From Candidatus Tectimicrobiota bacterium (GTDB lineage: Bacteria; JACPUC01), in the NCBI GenBank assembly GCA_016192455.1, contig JACPUC010000017.1, positions 62,001 through 126,000 on the forward strand: a DNA stretch of 64,000 nucleotides, written 5' to 3'. Below are positions 16,854 through 24,689 of this stretch, piece after piece (position 1 is the first letter of the stretch; the number at the start of each line of letters is the position of its first letter). The notes under the pieces are model-generated. The model searched no databases. It was not told where the DNA came from and worked only from the letters and a program-made list of their open reading frames with translations. The translations under genes were made by a program, and so were the position numbers.

Positions 16854-17561
16854 TCACCCGCCAAGGTAGGCGGCCTTCACCTTTGGGTCTTCGACCAGGC
16901 GCGCGGCCTCGTCGGCAAGGGTGATGACGCCGTTCTCCAGCACGTAGCCGCGGTGCGCCAGGCGCAGGGCCATGAAGGCGTTCTGCTCGACGAGCAGGAT
17001 CGTCACCCCCTGGCGGTTGATCTCGCCGATGGTGGCGAAGAGCTGCTGCACCAGCATCGGCGCCAGGCCGAGCGAGGGCTCGTCCAGCAGCAGGAGCTTC
17101 GGACGGGCCATGAGGGAGCGGCCGATGGCGAGCATCTGTTGCTCGCCGCCGCTGAGCGACCAGGCCAACTGCCGGCGGCGCTCCCGCAGCGCCGGGAAGA
17201 GATGATAGACCTTCTCCAGCTCCGCCTGGTAAGGCTCGCCGCGACGCCGCCAGGAGGCGGTGGCCACCTCCAGGTTCTCCTCCACGGTCAGGCCGGGGAA
17301 GACGCGCCGCCCTTCCGGGGCCTGGGCGATGCCGCGCCGCACGATCTCATCCGCCGGGCAGCGCTGAATCTCTTCTCCCAGGTAGGCGATGCTTCCCCGC
17401 CGCGCTCGGAGCAGGCCGGAGACGGTTTTCAGGATGGTGGACTTGCCCGCCCCGTTGGCGCCGATGAGGGTGACGATCTCCCCCTCCCGCACCTCGAAGG
17501 AGACCCCTTTCAGGGCCTCGATGTGGCCGTAGAACACATGCAGCGCTTCACACTGCAACAT
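16854..17561 (-). CDS. livF: Branched-chain amino acid ABC transporter ATP-binding protein LivF
   Basis: One of two cytoplasmic ATPases of a HAAT-type importer. The protein has 235 residues with Walker A GANGAGKST, signature LSGGEQQMLAIGR, Walker B LLLLDEPSLGL and an H-loop position in LLVEQNAF that is Gln rather than His, as is usual for LivF. It is the last gene of the minus-strand operon and overlaps livG by 14 bases, so translation is probably coupled. The true substrate may be an amino acid, amide or aromatic acid. Confidence 0.92.
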   Translation of the reverse strand: MLQCEALHVFYGHIEALKGVSFEVREGEIVTLIGANGAGKSTILKTVSGLLRARRGSIAYLGEEIQRCPADEIVRRGIAQAPEGRRVFPGLTVEENLEVATASWRRRGEPYQAELEKVYHLFPALRERRRQLAWSLSGGEQQMLAIGRSLMARPKLLLLDEPSLGLAPMLVQQLFATIGEINRQGVTILLVEQNAFMALRLAHRGYVLENGVITLADEAARLVEDPKVKAAYLGG

Positions 17562-18327
17562 CGGCGCTTCCTAGGTAGGCTTCGATGACCTCGGGCGAGT
17601 TCTGGACCTCCGCCGGGGTGCCGTCGGCGATCTTCTTGCCGAAATCGAGCACCATGACGCGGTCGGCGAGGGACATCACGAAGCGCATGTTGTGCTCGAT
17701 GAGGAGGATGCTGATCTGCCGCTGGCGGATGACCCTGATGCGCTCCTGGAGCTGGTCGGCCTCTTCCGGGTTGAGACCCGCCGCCGGCTCATCGAGCATG
17801 AGGATCTTCGGTTCCGTCGCCAGGGCGCGCGCCAGCTCGAGCAGGCGCTGCTGGCCATACGGCAGGCTGTCGGCGCGCAGCAACTCCTTCCCCGCCAGCC
17901 CCACCAGGTGCAGGGCCTCCCTCGCCTTGGCGCGCGCCTGCCGTTCCTCGCGGCGGGCCGCCGGCGTTCTGAAGATGGAGGGAAAGAACCCGACGGTGCC
18001 GCGACAGTAGTGTCCCACCAGCACGTTGTTCAGCACCGTCTGAGTGGCGAAGAGGCGGATGTTCTGGAAGGTGCGTGAAATGCCAAGCCTGGCGATGAGG
18101 TACGGTCGCAGGCCGATGAGGGTGCGCCCGCCCAGCGTGATCGCGCCGCTCGTTGGGGTGTAGATGCCGCTGATCATGTTCAGGAAGGTGGTCTTGCCGG
18201 CGCCATTCGGCCCGATGATGGCCAGGATGGTGCCAGGGGCCAGCGCCATGTCCACCTGGTCGAGGGCGACCAGCCCGCCAAAGCGCATCGTCAGTTGCTT
18301 CGCCTCCAGCATCGCCTCGCTGCTCAC
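17548..18327 (-). CDS. livG: Branched-chain amino acid ABC transporter ATP-binding protein LivG
   Basis: Second ATPase of the importer, 259 residues. Walker A GPNGAGKTT, LivG-typical ISRTFQNIRLF, signature region LPYGQQRLLELARAL, Walker B ILMLDEPAAGLNP and H-loop LLIEHNMRF are all visible. The signature starts PYG instead of LSGG, which is common in LivG. It starts at GTG; an ATG five codons in (18312) is an alternative. It overlaps livF by 14 bases. Confidence 0.92.
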   Translation of the reverse strand: MSSEAMLEAKQLTMRFGGLVALDQVDMALAPGTILAIIGPNGAGKTTFLNMISGIYTPTSGAITLGGRTLIGLRPYLIARLGISRTFQNIRLFATQTVLNNVLVGHYCRGTVGFFPSIFRTPAARREERQARAKAREALHLVGLAGKELLRADSLPYGQQRLLELARALATEPKILMLDEPAAGLNPEEADQLQERIRVIRQRQISILLIEHNMRFVMSLADRVMVLDFGKKIADGTPAEVQNSPEVIEAYLGSADVAV

Positions 18328-18451
18328 GATCGGCTTCCCGTCCTTGCGCCCCGTTGATCGCCGCGTCGTCCTGCGGGGTGGCGGCCGCCCTGGCCGCTTC
18401 GCGGCGGTGCGGCGCGCGCTTCCCTTCTGCCGTGCGCCGGCGGTCCCTGCC

Positions 18452-19498
18452 TCAGGGCGATTTGTCTCTGGCGCCTACCGACACGGGCGGGTTGGTGGTC
18501 GACCCGCTCGCCGCTGCTTGTCGGGGAGCGGCGGGGGCCGCGAACGCCCGGCCCAGTCTCCCCCTCAGCCAGGCGCCGGCACGCTCAAAAAGCCCCACCA
18601 GACCATACGGCATGCGCAAGATGAAGATGATGAGGAGCACGCCGTACACCACCATGTAGTACGACTTCAGGAATCGCAGCCACTCCGGAAGGAAGGTCAG
18701 GATGAAGGCGCCGAGGAGCGGCCCTCCAAGGGTGCCGAGGCCGCCCACTACGAGCATGACGAGGAGCTGGATGGAGGCTTCGAGGGAGAAGTTATCCGGG
18801 CTGATGTAGGTCGACCAGTGGGCGTAGAGGCTGCCGGCGATGCCGCCGTACACCGCACTGATGACAAACGCCAGCACCTTCATGTTGGCGACGTTGACCC
18901 CCATGGCCTCGGCGGCGATGTTGCCCTCGCGGACCGCCAGGAAGGCGCGCCCGAACTTCGAGTCGCGGATGAGGACGGTGATGCCGGTGAGGATGATGAG
19001 CATCCCCCAGGCGAGGTAGAAGAACATCTCATCCGAAGCGAAGACGAGGGGCCCGAGCCGCGGCGGAGGGATGTCCCGGAGACCTTGCGAACCGTTCGTC
19101 ACCGGTTCCCAGTTGAGGAGCACGAAGTAGACGACCTGGCCGAAGGCCAGGCTTGCCATCGCCAGGTAGTGCCCTTTCAGCTTCAGGGTGGGGTAGCCGA
19201 CCACCCAGGCGACGATGGCCGCGGCGATGGCGCCGCAGAACATCCCCACCAGGAAGGGAACGCCCCAGCCCATGACGAGGAGCGATGAGGCGTAGGCGCC
19301 GACCCCCCAGAAGGCAGCATGGCCCAGGTTCACTTGTCCGGCGTAGCCCATCACGATGTTCAGCCCCAGCACCAGGATCATGTAGATGCCGGCCAGGTTC
19401 GTCAGGTGCAGGGCATAATCGCTGGGCATGAGGAACGGCGCGGCGATGAAGAGGACAAGGCCGACGAGCGTTCCCATGAGGGTGACGCCGATTTTCAC
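18452..19498 (-). CDS. livM: Branched-chain amino acid ABC transporter permease LivM
   Basis: 348-residue inner-membrane permease with about nine hydrophobic segments. LivM hallmarks are GLNIVMGYAGQVNLGHAAFW near the N-terminus and the coupling-helix region FGRAFLAVREGNIAAEAMGV. A Gly-rich VVGGLGTLGGPLLGA follows near the C-terminus. The last 35 residues are a polar Ala/Pro/Ser tail. Start is GTG with GAGGGA upstream. The 124-base gap to livG is the largest in the operon after the hairpin region. Confidence 0.92.
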   Translation of the reverse strand: MKIGVTLMGTLVGLVLFIAAPFLMPSDYALHLTNLAGIYMILVLGLNIVMGYAGQVNLGHAAFWGVGAYASSLLVMGWGVPFLVGMFCGAIAAAIVAWVVGYPTLKLKGHYLAMASLAFGQVVYFVLLNWEPVTNGSQGLRDIPPPRLGPLVFASDEMFFYLAWGMLIILTGITVLIRDSKFGRAFLAVREGNIAAEAMGVNVANMKVLAFVISAVYGGIAGSLYAHWSTYISPDNFSLEASIQLLVMLVVGGLGTLGGPLLGAFILTFLPEWLRFLKSYYMVVYGVLLIIFILRMPYGLVGLFERAGAWLRGRLGRAFAAPAAPRQAAASGSTTNPPVSVGARDKSP

Positions 19499-19548
19499 GG
19501 TGCTGCATCCCTCGGCAGGCGCCTGGAGCTTCTCAGCCGCCAGGAGCG

Positions 19549-20421
19549 TCAGACCTTTTCCTGGATTTTTTCACCAAAGAACCCTTGCGGGCGGACGAAG
19601 AGGACGACGAGCATGATGAGCACCGCAAAGGCATCCTTGTACGCAGAGGAGATGTAGGCGGCGCCGAACACCTCCAGGAGCCCGAGGAAGAGCCCTCCGG
19701 TGATCGCTCCGGCCATGCTCCCGAAGCCGCCGACGATGCTGGCGACGAACGCCTTCACGCCGACGTGGAACCCCATGTTGGTGGAGACGAAGAGGACCGG
19801 CGCCAGGATGAGGCCGGCGATGGCGGCCAGGAAGGAGCTCATGACGAAGGTGATGATCATCATACGCTCGACCTTGATGCCCATCAGCCGCGCCGCTTCC
19901 TGGTCCTGGGCCGTGGCCTGCAGCTTGCGGCCCAGGAAGGTCTTCTCGAAAAAGAGGTACTGCGCCACCAAGAGGGCGACGGTAATGCCGATGATGAAAA
20001 GGTGTTGCGGCAGGATGACGGCATCCCCCACCTCGATCGGCACGTCGCTTACCAGGGTTCCGAAGAAGAACTCTTCGGGTCCCCAGGCCCAGTCCTGGAT
20101 CGCCAAGTTGCGCAGGATGATGCCGACCGCGATGGTGCTGATGATGACGGTGAGGAAGGGCTTGTCGCGCAGCGGGTAGTAAGCGACGCGCTCGAAGACG
20201 TAACCGAACACGAGCATCAGAAGCATCGACAGGAAGTAGGCGAGCCACAGGGGCCAGCCGAGCATGGTGGCGAAGGTGACGCCGAAGAAGGCGCCGAGCA
20301 TCACCATGTCGCCCTGGGCAAAGTTGATCGCGCCGACGGCCACATAGATGAGGAGGAACCCCAGCGCCACCAGCGCGTAAATACTTCCCATGGCCAAGCC
20401 GCTGATCACGAGCTGCAGCAC
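19549..20421 (-). CDS. livH: Branched-chain amino acid ABC transporter permease LivH
   Basis: 290-residue permease partner of LivM. The N-terminus VLQLVISGLAMGSIYALVAL, then AINFAQGDMVMLGAF, and the coupling loop GRKLQATAQDQEAARLMGI are typical LivH features. GSMAGAITGGLFLG and RPQGFFGEKIQEKV end the protein. The GTG at 20421 is preferred because GGAGAGAG lies six bases before it and it gives the usual length. Upstream codons encode a non-hydrophobic stretch. Confidence 0.9.
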   Translation of the reverse strand: MLQLVISGLAMGSIYALVALGFLLIYVAVGAINFAQGDMVMLGAFFGVTFATMLGWPLWLAYFLSMLLMLVFGYVFERVAYYPLRDKPFLTVIISTIAVGIILRNLAIQDWAWGPEEFFFGTLVSDVPIEVGDAVILPQHLFIIGITVALLVAQYLFFEKTFLGRKLQATAQDQEAARLMGIKVERMMIITFVMSSFLAAIAGLILAPVLFVSTNMGFHVGVKAFVASIVGGFGSMAGAITGGLFLGLLEVFGAAYISSAYKDAFAVLIMLVVLFVRPQGFFGEKIQEKV

Positions 20422-20508
20422 GCCGCTCTCTCCCCAACCGTCCCCCACGCCACGCTGGATGCTCCGGAGCGCTCCCGGCCCCTGGTCCTCCGCGAGCGTG
20501 CGCAAGGC

Positions 20509-20547
20509 TCAGGATGGGGTGCGGCAAGCCGCCGCACCCCATCCTGA
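20509..20547 (-). terminator. 17-bp perfect hairpin between livK and livH
   Basis: TCAGGATGGGGTGCGGC at 20509-20525 pairs perfectly with 20531-20547 around a five-base loop. No T-run follows on the minus strand. Lying between the binding-protein gene and the first permease gene, it could partly terminate transcription or protect the 3' end of the binding-protein mRNA. Either would allow more binding protein than membrane parts. Confidence 0.6.
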
Positions 20548-20629
20548 CCAACGTTTCTCCAGCCCGGGACCTCGAGGGGGTCGCCTCCTCCCCCAGGGTT
20601 TGCAGGGCAGCCGAGGCGCTCCCTCCGCC

Positions 20630-21772
20630 TTACTGCGGGGTGGCGTCGATCAACTCGATGATCTGCTGCTCCTTGTCCTTCACGCGCACGATGGCGCCGA
20701 AATGCGACAGGTTCCCATCCTTATCAGAGGTGTGGCGGCCGGCGATGCCTTGGAAGTTCTTCGTGGCCAGCAAGGCGTCACGAATGCCGGCGCGGCTGAC
20801 GCCGCCGCGGCTAATCGCGTCAATGACCATGAGCCCGCCATCGTAGCCAATGGCGGCGTACTCGTCCGCCGGCTTGCCCCAGCGCTTCTCGAAGCGCTTC
20901 ACCCAATCCTGCACCTTGGGGTCCTTGCTCTGGCCCGGCACCGCCTTCACGACGATGTAGATATCTTCGACGGCGCCCTTCGCCAGCAGCTTCATGGTGG
21001 GGGGAATGATCGGGTGGGAGATGCGCGGCATCTTCAGGCCAAGCTCATAGGCCTGCTTGAGGATGATGGCGATGCCGCCCTGGTCGCTCGCCACCAGCAA
21101 CACCTCGGCATCGGAGTTCTTGATCTTGCGGAGCTGCGCGGTGACGTCCTTGTCGCCGAGGGTGTGCGACTCGTCAACGACGACCTTGGCGCCGATCTTC
21201 TCCGCCGTCTCGCGGGCGATCTTCGCGGAGCCGGTGCCATACTCGTCATTGCCGTGCATGAGGGCCAGCTTCTTGAAGCCGAGCTTCTCCACCGCAAAGC
21301 GCGCCTGCGCCGTGGATGAGACGGCGTCGGTGGGAATCATGTCGAACATCCACTCGCTCTGCGCCGCCAGCTTGGCATTCGTGCCCGACACGATGGTGGG
21401 GATGCCCGCCTTGGTCACGTAGGACTCGATGGCGTAGGACTGGGTGGAGAGTGGCATGCCGAGAATCACGTCCGGCTCCAGGCTGATGGCCTTCTGGGCC
21501 GCATTCTGGGCGCTTGGGTTGCTGCCGCCGGCGTCAACCACGGTGAACTCGATCTTATACTTGCTGATGCCCCCCTTGGCATTCACTTCCTCGAAGGCGA
21601 GCTGCGCGCCACGTTGGACCGAGAGCCCGAGGGTGGCGAACTTGTCGGTGATCGGCGCCAGGATCACGACCTTCGGCGAGCGGGTCACTTCCGCGGCGCG
21701 CGCCACGGCCGGAACAATGGTGATGAGCAGCGCCAGAACGAGCAACGCAACGAAGAGCGTACGCCGTTTCAT
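20630..21772 (-). CDS. Branched-chain amino acid ABC transporter periplasmic binding protein (LivK/HAAT type)
   Basis: 380-residue exported receptor of the importer. The ATG at 21772 has AAGGAG seven bases before it and starts a clear Sec signal, MKRRTLFVALLVLALLITIV followed by PAVARA, with cleavage near residue 26. The mature part begins with VVILAPITDKFATLGLSVQR and shows AFEEVNAKGGI, VVDAGGSNPSAQNAAQKAI and GYDGGLMVIDAI, as in periplasmic binding fold type I. It is first in the operon. Ligand class cannot be read; such receptors also bind amides and aromatic acids. Confidence 0.9.
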   Translation of the reverse strand: MKRRTLFVALLVLALLITIVPAVARAAEVTRSPKVVILAPITDKFATLGLSVQRGAQLAFEEVNAKGGISKYKIEFTVVDAGGSNPSAQNAAQKAISLEPDVILGMPLSTQSYAIESYVTKAGIPTIVSGTNAKLAAQSEWMFDMIPTDAVSSTAQARFAVEKLGFKKLALMHGNDEYGTGSAKIARETAEKIGAKVVVDESHTLGDKDVTAQLRKIKNSDAEVLLVASDQGGIAIILKQAYELGLKMPRISHPIIPPTMKLLAKGAVEDIYIVVKAVPGQSKDPKVQDWVKRFEKRWGKPADEYAAIGYDGGLMVIDAISRGGVSRAGIRDALLATKNFQGIAGRHTSDKDGNLSHFGAIVRVKDKEQQIIELIDATPQ

Positions 21773-21921
21773 CTCCTGTCTCCTTCTTGACCAAGCGGCA
21801 GGATGCTTCACCTCAACCGGGATGCAGGACGTTTGCTCGGCTTCACCTCCTTCGCAGCAGGTGCGTCCGACGGCGCGGACATGAGAAGTCGACAGCGGTG
21901 TGTTCCCCTGTCGGTACGAGC

Positions 21922-21950
21922 ATTCCACCAAGACCGCGCCTGCTTGTCAA
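21922..21950 (-). promoter_or_regulatory. Candidate promoter of the first liv operon
   Basis: On the minus strand TTGACA (21950-21945), a 17-base spacer and TGGAAT (21927-21922) lie about 150 bases before the binding-protein start. The -35 is a perfect match and the -10 matches four of six positions. Confidence 0.5.
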
Positions 21951-22069
21951 GGCGCCGCGGCGGCCGCCCAGCTTTGGCGCGCCTCCTGCCCGCCCCGCGC
22001 ATCTACCATGGCGCCCGCCGACCCTCCCTGGGCGCCAGAGCTGTGGGAAGAGCGGCGGATCGCTTCGGG

Positions 22070-23593
22070 CTAGGTCAGGTACGGCGCCACCTTCGCCTTG
22101 ATCTTCTCCATGGCCTCCTTCGGAGGCCGCGCCGGCACCTGGTGCAGCTTCGTGAAGCGCTCGGGCAGCTTGAAGGTGGCGTCGATGCCGAGTTGCTCGC
22201 TCGTCACCGTATTGCCTTGCGGCGTCGCCAGCGCCGAGGGATCGAAGTAGAGCACCTGCCCCTTGTCGTTGAAGATCGTATCGCTCTTCGGCTGCACCCG
22301 AGTATTGAGCGCCCAGATGACCTCGTCGAGGCTGTACGGGTCGATATCCGGGCCGACCACGACGACGTACTTCGCCACCGCTCCATACCGCCCCGGCGAG
22401 CCCCACACCGCATGGATGATCTGGTGCCCGAACCAGGCATACGGCTTCTCATGGGCGTCAACATTGAGCTGCACCACGTAGAACATGCCGCGCCCGCCGA
22501 AGGAGGGGTAGGCAACAACGTCTTGCACCTGCGGGAAACCCGACCGCAGGTAGCTCAGCACCTCGCTCTCGATGGTGATGAGCTGCAGGAAGCCGTGATC
22601 GTAGGGGGGCATGAAGCTGCGGGAGGGATGCCAGATGGGATCGCGCCGGCGGGTGATGCAGTTGATCTTCGTCACCGGCAGCAGTTGGTACTCATTGTAG
22701 TAACCCAGGAAGTTCCCATGCTTGTAGTCGGCAAGCTCTTGATCCGGCAGCACCTCTCCTTCGAGCACCCACTCGGACGTCGCCGGCACGTAGAGGTCCA
22801 CCGTCTCGCAGCGCACGATCTCCGTGGGGCCGCCGCGCAGCGCCCCCACCATGGCGTACTTGTCCCAGGCGTGGCTGCCGCGGGGGCAGCGCGGGCCGCC
22901 GCCGATGATGAAGAGTTGCGGCTCGATGCAGGAGGCGATGGCGATCTCCAGCGGTTTGCCGCGCTTGACGGCGTTGGCGTAGTTCTCCGCCACGTGGATG
23001 CCCGTGGGGGGCTTCCAGAAGATGTAGGAGATGAGGCAGCGGCGGCGCAGCTCCTCGCTGTACGGCGTGCCGTCGTGCTGCAGATCGAGGAACGAGTGCA
23101 ACAGGGCGCTGGCGTTCAAGGTGCCGGTGTCGGGGTCGCGCGTTACGGAGACGTTGTCGGAGATCATCGCCGACCACTCTTCGCCGAACCAGACCTTCGG
23201 CACTTGGGTTTGCAGGTCGATGTCGTCGCCCCGGATGATCACCTCCTTGCAGGGCGCTTTGCCGGGATCCACGATGACCGGCTCGGGCCAGCTCTCCGGC
23301 GGCGTCTTCACCGCCGCGGCCAGCTTCTCCTTGGCCTCGCCCCAGTTCTCCACCTCCAGCGCCAGGCACATGCGCTTGCGGCTGCCGATGTTGCCGATGT
23401 AAACCGGCACGCCAGGGGTGTTGTACCCCTCCAGGTTCGTCAGCTTCACCGCCGGCACGTTGTTGATCGAGAGGTAGCGGCTCAGCGCCATCAACTCGTT
23501 GTCGTTCCGCGTGACGCGAATGGGGACGTCCAAGGTGCGAAGCTCGCCCTGCTCTTCCAGATGCCGAAGAAATGCGCGCTGGTCCTGAAACAT
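22070..23593 (-). CDS. UbiD family decarboxylase homologue, catalytic residues apparently lost
   Basis: 507-residue member of the prenylated-FMN (de)carboxylase family. The N-terminal MFQDQRAFLRHLEEQGEL and the VSVTRDPDTGTLNAS region show membership. So do EWVLEGEVLP and a C-terminal half with DIDPYSLDEVIWALNTR. By eye alignment the Arg of the N-x4-R motif is replaced (NASALLH). The EGPFGE motif holding both catalytic Glu reads HGNFLG. Metal-site Asn and Glu positions seem kept. It may be a non-catalytic subunit or a new activity. The ATG at 23593 follows GGGAGGGACACC. It stands as a single minus-strand gene with no UbiX beside it. Confidence 0.82.
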   Translation of the reverse strand: MFQDQRAFLRHLEEQGELRTLDVPIRVTRNDNELMALSRYLSINNVPAVKLTNLEGYNTPGVPVYIGNIGSRKRMCLALEVENWGEAKEKLAAAVKTPPESWPEPVIVDPGKAPCKEVIIRGDDIDLQTQVPKVWFGEEWSAMISDNVSVTRDPDTGTLNASALLHSFLDLQHDGTPYSEELRRRCLISYIFWKPPTGIHVAENYANAVKRGKPLEIAIASCIEPQLFIIGGGPRCPRGSHAWDKYAMVGALRGGPTEIVRCETVDLYVPATSEWVLEGEVLPDQELADYKHGNFLGYYNEYQLLPVTKINCITRRRDPIWHPSRSFMPPYDHGFLQLITIESEVLSYLRSGFPQVQDVVAYPSFGGRGMFYVVQLNVDAHEKPYAWFGHQIIHAVWGSPGRYGAVAKYVVVVGPDIDPYSLDEVIWALNTRVQPKSDTIFNDKGQVLYFDPSALATPQGNTVTSEQLGIDATFKLPERFTKLHQVPARPPKEAMEKIKAKVAPYLT

Positions 23594-23628
23594 GGTGTCC
23601 CTCCCGGAAAGCCCTGCCTTCCTCAATC

Positions 23629-23652
23629 GTATTGGGAATAGTATTGGAAATG
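23629..23652. repeat. Tandem 12-base direct repeat upstream of the ubiD-like gene
   Basis: GTATTGGGAATA (23629-23640) is followed directly by GTATTGGAAATG (23641-23652), ten of twelve bases identical. It lies 36 bases before the ubiD-like start and just downstream of a minus-strand TTGACA. This placement would suit a repressor or activator site. Confidence 0.45.
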
Positions 23653-23866
23653 TGCCCTGCGCTGCGTTCTGTCAACGATAAAACCACTTCGTCGCTCCCA
23701 CGATGGCTGCGGCCGGCATCGCCTGAAGCTGGCTGGCGCAAGGGGCGAGATCGCCGCGCCGCCAGCCCCCTGTTTCAGCCTCTTGGGGCGACAGTCTGGG
23801 GCGCCAGTTCGAGGCAGGGCGCAGGGGGCTGGCGCCCGTGGGCGGCAGCAAGCGAGCGCCGAGGCT

Positions 23867-23894
23867 TTGCGATTCCGCGGATTCGTGGTATACA
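23867..23894 (+). promoter_or_regulatory. Candidate extended -10 promoter of the phosphatase gene
   Basis: TTGCGA at 23867-23872, a 16-base spacer and an extended -10 TGGTATACA at 23886-23894. It lies about 60 bases before the phosphatase GTG. The same TGGTA(T/C)ACA element occurs before rpsA and in the pcm/adenosine-kinase gap. Confidence 0.5.
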
Positions 23895-23907
23895 CGGGCT
23901 GACTCGA

Positions 23908-23924
23908 TCTCCCGATCGGGGAGA
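23908..23924. promoter_or_regulatory. Inverted repeat, possible operator
   Basis: TCTCCC-GATCG-GGGAGA lies just downstream of the expected transcription start of the phosphatase promoter, a position suited to a repressor. It could also be the first hairpin of the leader. Confidence 0.35.
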
Positions 23925-23955
23925 ATGATGCAGTGCTCTGGAGCTGAATGATCCC

Positions 23956-24426
23956 GTGTATCGCGTTCTCTTCGTCTGCACCGCGAATATGTGTCGCAGC
24001 CCCATGGCTGAGGGCATCCTGAAGCACCTCCTCGCTACGGCGTACGCCAGGACAAGCCTGGCGAAGATGGAGGTGAACTCGGCCGGCATGCAGGCAGAGC
24101 CGGAGAACGAGCCCCTGCGCGAGAGCGTCGAAGCCGCTGCGAAGTTCGGGGTGGATATCTCCCAGCATCGCTCGCAGCCGCTCACCAAGGAGCTCCTTGA
24201 TGCCGCCGACTACGTCCTGGTGATGGAAGCGTCACATCTGCGCTCACTGCGCTTTATGAGCCCGACTGCAAGCATGAAGACGGCGCTCCTGAAATCGTTC
24301 ATCGAGAAGAATCCCAAGAAGCAGGACATCAGCGATCCGGTGGGGCGCCCCCTGCGCTACCATGTGGAATGCTTCGAAGAGCTCATGCGGGCCATCCGGG
24401 GTTTCTTGAAGTACATCCACCACTAA
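23956..24426 (+). CDS. Low-molecular-weight protein tyrosine/arginine phosphatase
   Basis: 156-residue phosphatase of the LMW-PTP fold. The catalytic P-loop VCTANMCRSPMAEG lies at residues 8-21, with the nucleophile Cys8 and Arg14 of C-x5-R. The general-acid region is DISDPVGRPLRYH near residue 117. The residue after the nucleophile is Thr; in this family that feature is associated with arginine-phosphatase or arsenate-reductase-like members as well as tyrosine phosphatases. Start is GTG, with GGAG 12 bases upstream. No exopolysaccharide kinase lies nearby, so the target is unknown. Confidence 0.85.
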   Translation: MYRVLFVCTANMCRSPMAEGILKHLLATAYARTSLAKMEVNSAGMQAEPENEPLRESVEAAAKFGVDISQHRSQPLTKELLDAADYVLVMEASHLRSLRFMSPTASMKTALLKSFIEKNPKKQDISDPVGRPLRYHVECFEELMRAIRGFLKYIHH

Positions 24427-24689
24427 GGGCTGCCGTGCCGTGGAACGCTGCCGCGCACGCGCGCCGGCTGGCGCAGCCGTGGCGCGAAGAGCTGCCGAGG
24501 CCGCGCGGTGCGCCCTTCGGGAGAGGGGAAGGAAGCGCTCCGGCCGGGCGGCACAGGGCTCCGCCACACGCTTCCGAGAGGCCGCGCGGCGGGAACAGCG
24601 CAGAGATCCCGATGCAAGGCGACTCGTCCGCAGCCGTGGTCTCGCCTGGGTCTCACCCATTGGGCACGAGGTGAAGGAGAGGGTGGCCC

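Larger units (their letters stand above)
23594..23955. other. Divergent intergenic region ubiD-like / phosphatase
   Basis: About 360 bases between divergent genes. It contains tandem 12-base repeats near the ubiD-like gene (23629-23652), a TTGACA on the minus strand at 23675-23670 with a poor -10, and a promoter plus inverted repeat for the phosphatase gene. The rest is GC-rich without a supported gene. Confidence 0.5.
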
